Part shown: positions 56,383 to 64,000 of the stretch, one piece after another | Position numbering within the stretch: position 1 is the first letter of the stretch | How the letters are laid out: each line of letters begins with the position of its first letter | Assembly (NCBI RefSeq): GCF_007829885.1 | Contig: NZ_VIWW01000001.1 | Coordinates: forward strand, 3,720,001-3,784,000 | Length of the DNA: 64,000 nt | Direction of reading: 5' to 3' | From: Streptomyces brevispora | Lineage (GTDB): Bacteria > Actinomycetota > Actinomycetes > Streptomycetales > Streptomycetaceae | Notes under the pieces: model-generated | The model's input: only the letters and a program-made list of their open reading frames with translations | What the model was told of the DNA's origin: nothing | The model's database searches: none | Program-made: the position numbers and the translations under genes

Positions 56383-57246
56383 GTGCACCGCCGGCACAAC
56401 GGGCTGAGAACCGCCGTACTCCTCGGGGGCCTGTCCGCACTCATCATCCTCATCGGCAGCTTCTTCGGACGTACCGGCCTGATCGTCGCGCTCGTGGTAG
56501 CCGTGGGCACCAACGCCTACGCGTACTGGAACAGCGACAAGCTGGCGCTGCGCGCCATGCGTGCCCGCCCGGTGAGCGAGTTCGAGGCGCCCCGGCTCTA
56601 CCGCATGGTCCGCGAGCTCTCCACCGCCGCCCGCCAGCCCATGCCCCGGCTCTACATCTCCCCGACGCAGGCCCCCAACGCCTTCGCGACCGGCCGCAAC
56701 CCGCGCAACGCCGCGGTCTGCTGCACCGAGGGCATCCTGCAGATCCTGGACGAACGGGAGCTGCGCGGCGTCCTCGGCCATGAGCTCAGCCATGTCTACA
56801 ACCGCGACATCCTGATCTCGTCCGTCGCCGGCGCCCTCGCCTCCGTGGTCATGTTCCTGGTCAACTTCGCCTGGCTGATCCCGATCGGCCGCTCCAACGA
56901 CGACGAGGGCCCCGGCGTCCTCGGCTTGCTGTTGATCATGATCCTGGGCCCGCTCGCCGCCTCCGTCATCCAGCTGGCCGTCAGCCGCTCCCGCGAGTAC
57001 GAGGCGGACGCCTCGGGCGCCCGGCTGACGGGTGACCCGCTGGCCCTGGCGAGTGCCCTGCGGAAGCTGGAGGCGGGCACCAAGCAGCTTCCGCTGCCGC
57101 CCGAGCCCAGGATCGAGACCGCGAGTCACATGATGATCGCGAATCCCTTCCGCCCCGGACAGGGCGTGTCCAAAATGTTCTCGACACACCCGCCGATGGC
57201 GGAGCGCATTGCCCGACTCGAGCAGATGGCAGGTCATCGCCCGTGA
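56383..57246 (+). CDS. htpX: Membrane-bound zinc metalloprotease HtpX
   Basis: HtpX (287 aa, typical length) is an M48 protease that clears misfolded membrane proteins. Two TM helices open the protein ([27 protein letters not shown]). The zinc site is HELSH at 133-137 with the third ligand in REYEAD at 204-209. Two more hydrophobic segments lie between. GTG 56383 has GGAGGG 6 nt upstream. It overlaps the yccF-like gene by 4 bp. A candidate stress promoter and structured leader precede it. Confidence 0.95.
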   Translation: MHRRHNGLRTAVLLGGLSALIILIGSFFGRTGLIVALVVAVGTNAYAYWNSDKLALRAMRARPVSEFEAPRLYRMVRELSTAARQPMPRLYISPTQAPNAFATGRNPRNAAVCCTEGILQILDERELRGVLGHELSHVYNRDILISSVAGALASVVMFLVNFAWLIPIGRSNDDEGPGVLGLLLIMILGPLAASVIQLAVSRSREYEADASGARLTGDPLALASALRKLEAGTKQLPLPPEPRIETASHMMIANPFRPGQGVSKMFSTHPPMAERIARLEQMAGHRP

Positions 57247-57635
57247 AAACCATTCTGAACGTCATTTGGCTGGTCCTGTGCGGCTTCTGGATGTTCCTCG
57301 CTTACCTCGCCGCGGGCCTCCTGCTGTGCATCACGATCATCGGTATCCCATTCGGCCTCGCGGCCTTCCGCATCGGTGTCTACGCCCTGTGGCCCTTCGG
57401 CCACCGTGTCGTCGACCGCCGGGACGCGGGCGCGCCCTCCTGCGTGGGGAACGTGCTCTGGCTGGTCCTCGCCGGCTGGTGGCTGGCGCTGGGCCACATC
57501 ACCACCGGCATCGTCCTGTGCATCACGATCATCGGCATCCCCCTGGGCATCGCGAACTTCAAGATGATCCCCGTATCGCTGATGCCCTTCGGCAAGGAGA
57601 TCGTCAGCACCGACGAAGAGTTCGCTAGCTGGTAG
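57243..57635 (+). CDS. YccF-domain (DUF307) inner-membrane protein
   Basis: A 130-aa protein made of two YccF repeats, each with a hydrophobic stretch and the motif [17 protein letters not shown] / [17 protein letters not shown]. Function is unknown; the family is widespread in bacteria. The GTG at 57243 overlaps the htpX stop, so it is co-translated with htpX and may share its stress response. The end reads STDEEFASW. Confidence 0.9.
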   Translation: MKTILNVIWLVLCGFWMFLAYLAAGLLLCITIIGIPFGLAAFRIGVYALWPFGHRVVDRRDAGAPSCVGNVLWLVLAGWWLALGHITTGIVLCITIIGIPLGIANFKMIPVSLMPFGKEIVSTDEEFASW

Positions 57636-57697
57636 TGAACCGGACGGCAACCGGGCCGCACACCGTGCCGCGCAACCGCCCGGCCCTCACGAACGTC

Positions 57698-57735
57698 TTG
57701 GATTCCGAGACCGAGGGACGGGTAGGTTCGCACAC
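57698..57735 (+). promoter_or_regulatory. Promoter of the glsB-like gene, leaderless configuration
   Basis: TTGGAT (57698-57703), 19 bp and TAGGTT (57723-57728) give a loose promoter whose -10 ends 7 nt before ATG 57736. No Shine-Dalgarno is visible. Confidence 0.4.
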
Positions 57736-58008
57736 ATGGTTATTGTCAGTTGGATCATTCTTGGACTGGTCGCCGGCGTCATCGCCAAGATCCTGCTGCC
57801 GGGGCGCGACCCCGGCGGCCTCATCGGCACCACGCTGACCGGGATCGTCGGTGCGTTCCTCGGTGGGTGGATATCGACGCGCTTCCTGGACCACCCGATC
57901 TCCAAGGACCCCTTCGATTTCGCGACCTGGGTCGCGGCCATCGGCGGTTCGCTGATCCTGCTGATCGTCTACCGGCTGTTCTTCGGCAACTCCCGCGAAC
58001 GCCGCTGA
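57736..58008 (+). CDS. GlsB/YeaQ/YmgE-family stress membrane protein
   Basis: A 90-aa transglycosylase-associated protein with three TM helices: SWIILGLVAGVIAKILLPG, GLIGTTLTGIVGAFLGGWI and WVAAIGGSLILLIVYRLFFG. The Gly-rich helices and small loops are typical. Family members are induced by envelope and acid stress; the biochemical role is unknown. It is separated by 100 bp from the yccF-like gene and has its own promoter-like sequence, so it may be transcribed alone. Confidence 0.9.
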   Translation: MVIVSWIILGLVAGVIAKILLPGRDPGGLIGTTLTGIVGAFLGGWISTRFLDHPISKDPFDFATWVAAIGGSLILLIVYRLFFGNSRERR

Positions 58009-58020
58009 GACCGTCCGTCC

Positions 58021-58680
58021 TCAGATACCCAACCCGGTCTCGCGCAGGGTCAGATTGAGCCGACCACCGCTCATCCCTGTCGCGGGACCGGCCGTCCCCG
58101 GACGGATCCTCGGCACCCCGTGGAACGCGAAACGCGACGGCCCGCCGAAGACGAACAGATCCCCCGAGGCCAATTCCACATCCGTGTAGGGCCTTCCCCG
58201 GGACTCCGTGTTCCCGAAGCGGAAGACACAGGTGTCACCGATGCTCAGCGACACCACAGGGGCACCGGACCGTTCCTCCCTGTCCTGGTGCATGCCCATC
58301 CGCGCCGCGTCGTCATAGAAGTTGATCAGCGCGGTGTCCGGCCTGTACGTCCGCACCGGACTCTCCCGCCCGTACGCCTCCACCAGCGCCGCCCGCCCCA
58401 ACTCCCCGAGCCACTGAGGGAACGGTGCGACCGGTGCGCCGTTCACGTCGTCCGCCGTGCGCGAGTACCGGTACGGCTGCCAGTGCCACCCGAGGCACAC
58501 ACTCCGTACGGACATCACTCCACCGCCCGGCAACGCCGTGTGCCGCAGCGGTACGGGCCCGCGCGCCCACTCCCGGCAGGCCGCCACCAACTCCCGCTGC
58601 TGCTCCACGGACAGCCACTCGGGGACATGCACGGCCCCCGGCGCGACCTCCGCCCGCGGCCTGGGAAAGAGCCCGGCCAT
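58021..58680 (-). CDS. alkB: Alpha-ketoglutarate-dependent DNA dioxygenase AlkB
   Basis: AlkB (219 aa) repairs 1-methyladenine and 3-methylcytosine by oxidative demethylation. Iron ligands are His131, Asp133 and His187 (MHQDRE, FHGV). The 2-oxoglutarate-binding arginines are Arg207 and Arg213 in RLNLTLR. The substrate loop YGRESPVRTYRPDTALINFYDD matches. Its ATG shares one base with the stop of the ogt gene upstream, so both repair genes are coupled. Confidence 0.95.
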   Translation of the reverse strand: MAGLFPRPRAEVAPGAVHVPEWLSVEQQRELVAACREWARGPVPLRHTALPGGGVMSVRSVCLGWHWQPYRYSRTADDVNGAPVAPFPQWLGELGRAALVEAYGRESPVRTYRPDTALINFYDDAARMGMHQDREERSGAPVVSLSIGDTCVFRFGNTESRGRPYTDVELASGDLFVFGGPSRFAFHGVPRIRPGTAGPATGMSGGRLNLTLRETGLGI

Positions 58681-59186
58681 CAGCTCACCGCCAGGGCGCC
58701 CTCAAGCCCCAGAAGCCGCTCCTTGCACTCCAGACCGCCCGCGTAACCACGCAGCGCCCCGTCCGCGCCGATCACCCGGTGGCACGGCCGTACGACCAGC
58801 AGCGGATTGCGCCCGATCGCCGTGCCCACGGCCCGTACCCCCGCCCCGGAGGACCCGACCCGCTCGGCGATCTGCCCGTACGACACCGTCTCCCCGTAGG
58901 GGACCTCGTCCAGCGCGGCCCAGACCCGGCGCTGGAAGTCGGTGCCCCGGCCGTCCGCGAGGACGATGTCGAAGCGGGTCCGCCGCCCCGCGAAGTACTC
59001 CCGCAGCTGGGCGGCGATTCCCGCGAAGGCCCCGGGCTCAAGGGTCCAGCCGTCCTGGACGGCCGCCGCGCCCTTTTGCCCCGGCAGGGAGAGCGAGACG
59101 AGCGCGACCCCGGCCGGTCCCGCGGCCTTCTCGCCGACCAGCAGCAGTTCGCCCAGCGGGCTGTCGACCGTCGCGTACATGGTCAT
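58680..59186 (-). CDS. ogt: Methylated-DNA--protein-cysteine S-methyltransferase
   Basis: A 168-aa suicide repair protein that takes the methyl group from O6-methylguanine. The acceptor is Cys135 in PCHRV; VPYGETVSYGQIAE and GRNPLLVV are standard. ATG 59186 is favoured by GAGGAGAGAG upstream; ATG 59180 is close by. No Ada-type N-terminal domain is present. It is the first gene of an alkB pair, a compact alkylation-damage repair operon. Confidence 0.95.
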   Translation of the reverse strand: MTMYATVDSPLGELLLVGEKAAGPAGVALVSLSLPGQKGAAAVQDGWTLEPGAFAGIAAQLREYFAGRRTRFDIVLADGRGTDFQRRVWAALDEVPYGETVSYGQIAERVGSSGAGVRAVGTAIGRNPLLVVRPCHRVIGADGALRGYAGGLECKERLLGLEGALAVS

Positions 59187-59336
59187 GACTCGTCTCTCTC
59201 CTCGTCCGGCAGACAGCCGGATCATCGGCTGCCACGGACCGGTCTGCGTCGCCCGCGCCGCCGTGACCGGCGGTATGCGGACATGACGTCCGGATGCGGA
59301 GCGGCATATTCCGCCCCGCGTCCGGACCGCAGCGCC

Positions 59337-59825
59337 TTACCGGTAGTTCGCGAACTGCACGGCGAAGTCGAAGTCCTGGCCCTTCAGCAGTGCCTGAACG
59401 GCCTGCAGGTCGTCCCGGCTCTTCGAGCTGACCCGCAGCTCGTCGCCCTGGACCAGCGCCTTGACACCCTTGGGGCCCTCGTCGCGAATGATCTTGGCGA
59501 CCTTCTTGGCGTTCTCCTGGGAGATGCCCTCCTCGATGGTGGCGAAGAGCTTGTACTCCTTGCCGGACAGCTGCGGCTCACCCGCGTCCAGCGACTTCAG
59601 TGAGATGCCGCGCTTGATCAGCTTGGACTGGAAGATGTCGAGGATCGCCTTGACGCGCTCCTCGCCGCTCGCCTCCATGAGGATCTTCTCGCCGGACCAG
59701 GAGATCGAGGCTCCGGTGCCCTTGAAGTCGTAACGCTGCGAGATCTCCTTGGCGGCCTGGTTGAGGGCGTTGTCGACCTCCTGCCGCTCGACCTTCGAGA
59801 CGATGTCGAAACTGGAGTCGGCCAT
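59337..59825 (-). CDS. YajQ-family nucleotide-binding protein
   Basis: YajQ (162 aa) is a two-ferredoxin-fold protein; some members bind cyclic di-[27 protein letters not shown] and [10 protein letters not shown] are the signature start. [21 protein letters not shown] and [10 protein letters not shown] close it. In Streptomyces, where c-di-GMP controls development, this is a possible effector, but binding is not shown. ATG 59825 has GGAGCC upstream. It diverges from the tRNA-Tyr gene. Confidence 0.93.
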   Translation of the reverse strand: MADSSFDIVSKVERQEVDNALNQAAKEISQRYDFKGTGASISWSGEKILMEASGEERVKAILDIFQSKLIKRGISLKSLDAGEPQLSGKEYKLFATIEEGISQENAKKVAKIIRDEGPKGVKALVQGDELRVSSKSRDDLQAVQALLKGQDFDFAVQFANYR

Positions 59826-60041
59826 GACGTGTGGCTCCTTGTATCGGGGGTACGGGAAACGAAATGTCTACGGGGCGGCCGAGGGGCCTGCTGACACCAC
59901 GCCGCCGACCCAAAGCCTAGCCACCCACGCCCGTCCGGGCCGCTGGTCAATCCAGTGGCGTAGCACCCCTGGGCATCAGGTATCGTTTACGTCGTTGCCA
60001 CAGAGCGCCGTCGAGAGACGGATCTCACGGCAGCATCCCTT

Positions 60042-60123
<82 letters not shown>

Positions 60124-60129
60124 CAAAGC

Positions 60130-60157
60130 AAGGCCCTCGTCCTCGGACGGGGGCCTT
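60130..60157 (+). terminator. Terminator after tRNA-Tyr
   Basis: A 13-bp stem (60130-60142 with 60145-60157, one G-T pair) with a 2-nt loop in the model lies 6 bp after the tRNA. Confidence 0.85.
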
Positions 60158-60187
60158 CTCTGTCGTGCCGTCTCGAGGGGCGTGAAC

Positions 60188-60637
60188 ATGGAATCCGTGC
60201 TGGTCAGTGCCTGCCTTCAAGGTGTGCCCTGCCGCTTCGACGGCCGGGGCAAGGCCTCACCGGAGATGGCCGCGGCCATCGGCGAACGCCGGCCGGTTTC
60301 TTTCTGCCCGGAAGTCGCCGCGGGGCTGCCCACACCCCGCCGTCCCGCCGAGATCGTCGGCGGCGACGGCCACGACGTGCTGGACGGCCGCGCACGCGTC
60401 GTGGACGACACCGGGCACGATGTGACCGAGGCGTTCCTGGACGGCGCCGGGCGGGCGCTGGAGGCGGCACGCAGGGCCGGCTGCACCGAGGCGCTGCTGA
60501 TGGCCCGCAGCCCTTCGTGCGGGCGGGGCGCGGTCTATGACGGTACGTTCACCGGCGAGCTGCGCGAGGGCGACGGGGTCGCCGCGGCCCTCCTGGAGCG
60601 GCACGGCATCACCGTACGTCCGGCACCGGGCGGCTGA
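60188..60637 (+). CDS. DUF523-family protein
   Basis: A 149-aa protein of DUF523. Conserved cysteine motifs are visible: SACLQGVPCRFDG at the start, FCPEVAAGLPTPR, and ARSPSCGRGAVYDG. The arrangement suggests a metal or Fe-S site, but function is unknown. ATG 60188 is preferred because GAGGGG lies 8 nt upstream; GTG 60182 would leave only 2 nt. It follows the tRNA-Tyr terminator. Confidence 0.88.
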   Translation: MESVLVSACLQGVPCRFDGRGKASPEMAAAIGERRPVSFCPEVAAGLPTPRRPAEIVGGDGHDVLDGRARVVDDTGHDVTEAFLDGAGRALEAARRAGCTEALLMARSPSCGRGAVYDGTFTGELREGDGVAAALLERHGITVRPAPGG

Positions 60638-60686
60638 ACGGGGCGGCTGAACCGGGGCAGCGGGTCCGGCGCCCCGGTTCAGCCGG

Positions 60687-61343
60687 TCAGTTCCCCGCGA
60701 CGTCCTTCACCGCGACCATCACCGGCATGTTGCCCGAGATGAGCTCAAGCGTCAGCCCCGCCGTCGCCGGGGTGTCCAGGAGCTCCAGGAGCATGGCCGC
60801 CACGTCGTCGCGCGGTACCGGGCCGCGGCCGGTCGAGGCGGCGAGCAGCACCTGGCCGGTGCCCGCGTCGTTGGTCAGCATGCCGGGGCGCAGGATCGTC
60901 CAGTCGAGCGCCGTCCTGGAGCGCACGTACGCGTCCGCCGCACCCTTGGCCCGCAGGTACGCGTCGAACACCTCGTCGCCGGGGTGGTCGGGGTCGGCGC
61001 CCATGGACGAGACCACGACGTAACGCCGCACCCCCGCCCGTTCCGCCGCGTCGGCGAAGAGCACCGCGGCCCCGCGGTCCACCGTGTCCTTGCGGTCCGA
61101 GCCGCTGTTGGGGCCCGCACCGGCGGCGAACACCGCCGCGTCGGCCCCGCGCAGCACCTCCGCGGTCTCCTCCACGGTGGCCGACTCGAGATCCAGGACC
61201 ACCGGTTCGGCGCCGACCGCCCGGAGGTCGTCGCTCTGTTCGGGATTGCGGATGACGCCTACCGCCTCATCCCCGCGTGCAGCGAGCAGCCGCTCCAGCC
61301 GCAGCGCGATCTGGCCATGTCCACCTGCGATGACAATGCGCAT
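60687..61343 (-). CDS. Atypical SDR, NAD(P)H-binding protein
   Basis: A 218-aa NAD(P)-binding protein of the SDR_a5-like group. The Rossmann motif is IAGGHGQIALRL at the N-terminus. VFAAGAGPNSGSD, YVVVSSMGADP and LDWTILRPGML are typical of NmrA/UbiH-assisting relatives. There is no YxxxK catalytic pair. The substrate is unknown. ATG 61343. Confidence 0.9.
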   Translation of the reverse strand: MRIVIAGGHGQIALRLERLLAARGDEAVGVIRNPEQSDDLRAVGAEPVVLDLESATVEETAEVLRGADAAVFAAGAGPNSGSDRKDTVDRGAAVLFADAAERAGVRRYVVVSSMGADPDHPGDEVFDAYLRAKGAADAYVRSRTALDWTILRPGMLTNDAGTGQVLLAASTGRGPVPRDDVAAMLLELLDTPATAGLTLELISGNMPVMVAVKDVAGN

Positions 61344-61379
61344 GGTCACGACGTTACGCCGGAGCACGCCGATGCGCGC

Positions 61380-62657
61380 TCAGGGCCCGCCGCCGGCACC
61401 CGTTTCCGGCCGTCCCTGGCGGGGGAGTCCCGGCCTGCCGCCCGTCTCCGAGTCGCAGTACTCGCGTACCGCGCTGGTCCGGGCGACCACCCGGCCGCGG
61501 TGCACCACGATCCGGCTGTACGCCAGCGAGAGCACCCCCGTGAGCTGGTCGCCGCGCACGGCGAGCAGCTCGGCCGGGAAACCCGCCTCGACCCGCACCT
61601 CGGGCAGCCCCATCGCACGCCTGGCCCCCGTGGACACCGCTTCGTAGGCGTGCTCGGGCCGCAGTCCGCTCTGCGAGGCCAGCAGGAAGGCGGCCTCCAG
61701 CGGGTCACCGCGCCCCACCGGGTTGGCGAGGTCCCGCAGCGCCCCGCTGCCCGCCGCGACCCGCACCCCGGCCGCGCGCAGCAGCCGTACGGGGGCGGTG
61801 CCCCGGCCCTCCACCCCGCAGCAGCCGCCCTGGGGCAGGCAGATCACCGTCACCCCGGACGCGGCGAGCTGGTCGGCCGCGCGGCCTGCGGCCTCCCGGG
61901 TGAACCGCGAGAGGCCCGCGCAGGGGCCGATGGCGACCCCTTGCCGCAGCCCGCCCGCCATGGCCGCGAACCGGGCCAGCCGGGCCGGGTCGTCACTGTC
62001 CGTGTGCAGGTCCACGGGGCAGTCGTGCTCGGCGGCGATCTCCAGGACCGCTTCCGCGTATCCCGTCGGGTCCGGATCCAGGTCGGGACAGCCGCCGACC
62101 GCGCCCGCCCCCATCTTCACCGCGTCGCGCAGCATGGCCAGACCGTCGGCGCCCGCGATGCCGGTGAGCAGCCGGGGTACGGCGACCGGTGTCAGATCGA
62201 CGAGCCCGCGCAGCGAGCGGCGTGCCTGGAGGACGGCTGCGAGGGCGGTGAGGCCTTGTATGTCCCCGATCCGTACGTGTGAGCGCAGGGCGGTCGCGCC
62301 GTGGCCGAGTTGCAGCAACGCGGCCTCGGTGGCGCGCTGCTGGATGTCCTCGGGGAGCCGCGAGGCCGGTCCCGAGGCGCCGGGTCCGGTGCTGTCCGCG
62401 GTGAGTGCGGTGTCGCTGTGGGCGTGCGGTTCGGCCGGTGCGGGGAGCAGGAGGTGGCCGCGCAGATCGGTGCGCGCGCCGGGCGCGGGGAGGCTGCCCG
62501 CGGTGCCGACGGCCTCGATACGGCCGCCGCCGAGCCGTACGTCCACGATGCGGCCGTCGGGGAGACGGGCGCCGCAGAGGGTCAGTACGGAGCTCTCCCG
62601 GCCGTTGGCCGCGTCGGCGGCGTGGTCGTCTGGCGGCCGCGGCCGGCTGTCGGGCAT
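61380..62657 (-). CDS. Cytosine-deaminase-like amidohydrolase, probably catalytically degenerate
   Basis: A 425-aa amidohydrolase-superfamily protein related to CodA. The first metal motif is present (His78, His80 in EPHAHSDTAL) and His219 in VDLHTDSDDP matches the third ligand. Compared with CodA, the catalytic Glu of HxxE is Ser222, the next His (SHTTAMH) is replaced around GPCAGLS near 247, and the GHDD aspartate motif is GSGAL at 304-308. So activity is doubtful; a new reaction or regulatory role is possible. ATG 62657 gives MPDSRPRPPDD. Confidence 0.8.
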   Translation of the reverse strand: MPDSRPRPPDDHAADAANGRESSVLTLCGARLPDGRIVDVRLGGGRIEAVGTAGSLPAPGARTDLRGHLLLPAPAEPHAHSDTALTADSTGPGASGPASRLPEDIQQRATEAALLQLGHGATALRSHVRIGDIQGLTALAAVLQARRSLRGLVDLTPVAVPRLLTGIAGADGLAMLRDAVKMGAGAVGGCPDLDPDPTGYAEAVLEIAAEHDCPVDLHTDSDDPARLARFAAMAGGLRQGVAIGPCAGLSRFTREAAGRAADQLAASGVTVICLPQGGCCGVEGRGTAPVRLLRAAGVRVAAGSGALRDLANPVGRGDPLEAAFLLASQSGLRPEHAYEAVSTGARRAMGLPEVRVEAGFPAELLAVRGDQLTGVLSLAYSRIVVHRGRVVARTSAVREYCDSETGGRPGLPRQGRPETGAGGGP

Positions 62658-62903
62658 CGCGCTCCAGGGAGGGGCAGGATCACGCAGAGTGATTCGCGGC
62701 TAGGGGTGTGATGGGTCGGGTTCGAAGAGGAGCTGAACAGTCGTACCGGTGTCGTCCAGTGGGGTGTGCGGGACCGGGGTGCACGTACGGGGCAGAGGGT
62801 GGTCCGGTGGCTGTCGAACCGCTGATCACGCGCTGGACGGGCGGCTGATCGGGGGTTCGGAGCGGTGCCGATCAAGGGCTTGGGATGGGGCTTCGAAACG
62901 GAT

Positions 62904-62933
62904 TTGGGCGATCGGCGACCGACCGTGTAATGT
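62904..62933 (+). promoter_or_regulatory. Promoter of the tRNA-Thr/tRNA-Met genes
   Basis: TTGGGC (62904-62909), 18 bp and TAATGT (62928-62933) end 11 nt before the tRNA, so the primary transcript has a very short 5' leader. Confidence 0.55.
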
Positions 62934-62944
62934 CTTCATCGCTC

Positions 62945-63017
62945 GCCCCAATAGCTCAGTCGGTAGAGCGTCTCCATGGTAAGGAGAAGGTCTGCGGTTC
63001 GATTCCGCATTGGGGCT
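62945..63017 (+). tRNA. tRNA-Thr (GGT)
   Basis: A 73-nt cloverleaf. Acceptor GCCCCAA/TTGGGGC, D-arm GCTC/GAGC, anticodon stem TCTCC/GGAGA with loop ATGGTAA; GGT is at 62978-62980. T-arm TGCGG-TTCGATT-CCGCA. The discriminator is T; CCA is not encoded. Confidence 0.96.
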
Positions 63018-63032
63018 CTGGTGATCGGGAAA

Positions 63033-63048
63033 CCCCGCTTCGGCGGGG
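63033..63048 (+). other. Small hairpin between the two tRNAs
   Basis: CCCCGC-TTCG-GCGGGG is a UUCG tetraloop hairpin in the 45-nt spacer. It may help processing of a tRNA-Thr/tRNA-Met transcript or cause partial termination. Confidence 0.6.
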
Positions 63049-63062
63049 GGACTCGTCATCAA

Positions 63063-63135
63063 AGCGGTGTAGCTCAGTCGGTAGAGCAAGCGGCTCATAA
63101 TCGCTGTGTCACCGGTTCAAGTCCGGTCACCGCTA
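63063..63135 (+). tRNA. tRNA-Met (CAT)
   Basis: A 73-nt cloverleaf. Acceptor AGCGGTG/CACCGCT, D-arm GCTC/GAGC, anticodon loop CTCATAA with CAT at 63096-63098, T-arm ACCGG-TTCAAGT-CCGGT, discriminator A. A paired first acceptor base (A-T) indicates elongator rather than initiator tRNA. Confidence 0.95.
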
Positions 63136-63140
63136 CTAAC

Positions 63141-63185
63141 AGTAGCCGATTGTGGGGTCGGTCCTTCGATCGGCTACTCTTTTTT
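63141..63185 (+). terminator. Intrinsic terminator with T-tract after tRNA-Met
   Basis: AGTAGCCGAT (63141-63150) pairs with ATCGGCTACT (63169-63178), followed by CTTTTTT. An 18-nt loop separates the arms. It is the only terminator in the window with a clear T-tract. Confidence 0.85.
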
Positions 63186-63223
63186 GCGTTCATCCGTCCA
63201 TCGTCCGTCCAAGGAGCACTCAC

Positions 63224-63388
63224 GTGGCTGCCACCGACGTCCGCCCGAAGATCACGCTGGCCTGCGTGGAGTGCAAGGAGCGGAACTACATCACCAAGAA
63301 GAACCGGCGTAACAACCCGGACCGTCTTGAGATGAAGAAGCATTGCCCGCGCTGCAACTCGCACACCGCGCACCGCGAAACGCGCTGA
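63224..63388 (+). CDS. rpmG: 50S ribosomal protein L33
   Basis: L33 (54 aa) of the large ribosomal subunit. It is the zinc-binding form: CVECKERNY and HCPRCN give two CxxC pairs. [10 protein letters not shown] and [15 protein letters not shown] are standard. GTG 63224 has AAGGAG at 63211-63216. Streptomyces also has a zinc-free paralogue under Zur control, not present here. It precedes hadA, as in mycobacteria. Confidence 0.96.
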
Positions 63389-63399
63389 ATCAGGCTCGT

Positions 63400-63434
63400 A
63401 CACGAGGCCGTCCCCGTTGGGGGCGGCCTCGTGT
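63400..63434 (+). terminator. Terminator after rpmG
   Basis: A 16-bp stem (63400-63415 with 63419-63434, one G-T) with loop GTT, 11 bp after the rpmG stop. Confidence 0.88.
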
Positions 63435-63507
63435 CGTTGTACAGGGCTGTACTGCTTACAGGGCCGCACTTCGGCCCATTCGTCTTTCATCAGGAGGTTG
63501 CGAGCTC

Positions 63508-63960
63508 ATGGCGCTCGACCAGTCCTTCGTGGGGCGGACGTATCCGCCCACGGCGCCTTACGAGGTCGGCCGGGAGAAGATCCGCGAGTTCGCCGAGGCG
63601 GTGGGCGACGCCAATCCCGCGTATATCGATCCCGAGGCGGCCAGGGCGCTCGGTCACAGCGATGTGATCGCGCCCCCGACGTTCGTGTTCTCGATCACCT
63701 TCAAGGCCGCGGGCCAGGTCGTGCAGGACCCCCAGCTGGGCCTGGACTACAGCCGGGTGGTGCACGGCGACCAGAAGTTCGTGTACACCCGGCCGGTACG
63801 GGCGGGGGACCGGCTGACGGTCTCCTCGACCATCGAGTCGGTCAAGTCCATGGCGGGCAACGACATCCTGGACGTCCGTGGCGAGGTCCACGACGAGTCC
63901 GGGGAGCATGTCGTGACGGCGTGGACGAAGCTGGTGGCGCGCGCCGCCGAGGAGGCGTGA
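63508..63960 (+). CDS. hadA: MaoC-like (3R)-hydroxyacyl-ACP dehydratase subunit, HadA type
   Basis: A 150-aa single hot-dog-fold protein of the UPF0336/HadA group. MALDQSFVGRTYPPTAPYEVGREKIREFAEAVGD is the family N-terminus; VIAPPTFVFSITFKAAGQ is the hydratase-side segment. In mycobacteria HadA pairs with the catalytic HadB in fatty/mycolic acid elongation. Streptomyces makes no mycolic acids, so a role in ordinary or alternative fatty acid synthesis is likelier. AGGAGG lies upstream of ATG 63508. It is coupled to hadB by one shared base. Confidence 0.9.
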   Translation: MALDQSFVGRTYPPTAPYEVGREKIREFAEAVGDANPAYIDPEAARALGHSDVIAPPTFVFSITFKAAGQVVQDPQLGLDYSRVVHGDQKFVYTRPVRAGDRLTVSSTIESVKSMAGNDILDVRGEVHDESGEHVVTAWTKLVARAAEEA

Positions 63961-64000
63961 TGACGGCGAAGGTGAGTTACGGGTCGGTCGAGGTCGGTAC
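63960..64000 (+). CDS. hadB: MaoC-like dehydratase, HadB type (5' end only)
   Basis: Only the first 13 codons are in the window: MTAKVSYGSVEVG. The ATG uses the last base of the hadA stop. Position and start sequence fit HadB, the catalytic partner of HadA. The active-site residues lie outside. Confidence 0.75.
   Translation, partial: MTAKVSYGSVEVG

Noticed and set aside
59941..60041. tRNA-Tyr promoter with TATCGT at 59981
   Set aside because: No acceptable -35 at the right distance, so not listed as a feature.
61344..61356. Leaderless start of the SDR gene with TAACGT
   Set aside because: The -10 is poor, the -35 is absent and spacing is 7 nt; evidence is weaker than for the listed cases.

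Overview
The window is high-GC actinobacterial chromosome, almost certainly Streptomyces. The grounds are strong third-position GC, many GTG and a few TTG starts, Ala/Pro-rich protein tails, and terminators that are long GC hairpins mostly without a T-tract. Gene order (nuo operon, polyprenyl synthase, KorAB, two kinases with one regulator, second nuo operon, htpX, then rpmG-hadAB) matches what I recall of the S. coelicolor chromosome core. I see no phage, IS element, CRISPR array or plasmid genes.

Layout. 1-12.6 kb: the 3' part of the canonical NADH:menaquinone oxidoreductase operon (end of nuoE, then nuoF to nuoN), tightly coupled and closed by an 18-bp terminator hairpin. 12.7-22.4 kb: recQ, a Uma2-type nuclease gene, a GPP34 protein coupled to fumarylacetoacetase, a peptide transporter/CocE hydrolase pair and a long-chain polyprenyl diphosphate synthase. 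22.6-38.1 kb: a LolA-like exported protein, an ABC exporter, a TetR regulator, small enzymes (HAD, GNAT, VOC), a secreted membrane-anchored protein, a flavin monooxygenase, RarD, a QorB/HxlR redox pair, an APC permease and a DUF1838 protein. 38.2-45.4 kb: 2-oxoacid:ferredoxin oxidoreductase (korA, korB), one LuxR-type response regulator and two paralogous histidine kinases. 45.5-55.6 kb: a second, partial complex I operon (nuoA2 B2 C2 H2 I2 J2 K2 L2 M2 N2). 55.7-64 kb: mscL with a zinc ribbon, htpX, yccF-like and glsB-like membrane proteins, alkB-ogt, yajQ, tRNA-Tyr, a DUF523 protein, an SDR, an amidohydrolase-like protein, tRNA-Thr, tRNA-Met, rpmG and hadA/hadB.

The standout is the second complex I operon. 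It has all membrane pump subunits plus NuoB2, C2 and I2, but lacks nuoD and the NADH module nuoE/F/G. NuoC2 carries a disordered tail of about 200 residues at the point where nuoD would normally follow. NuoA2 and NuoH2 differ at signature positions. korAB, which makes reduced ferredoxin, lies about 4.3 kb upstream on the other strand, with a two-component system between. A ferredoxin-fed proton pump, or a hybrid that borrows NuoD from the first operon, is a reasonable hypothesis. The sequence does not prove either.

Smaller points of interest: a dyad repeat inserted in frame in nuoM; a palindromic pair of DnaA-box-like sites inside the 5' end of nuoN; exact 107- and 77-bp identities between the two kinases, suggesting gene conversion; candidate leaderless genes with -10 boxes 6 nt from their start codons; and an amidohydrolase that has lost several catalytic residues.
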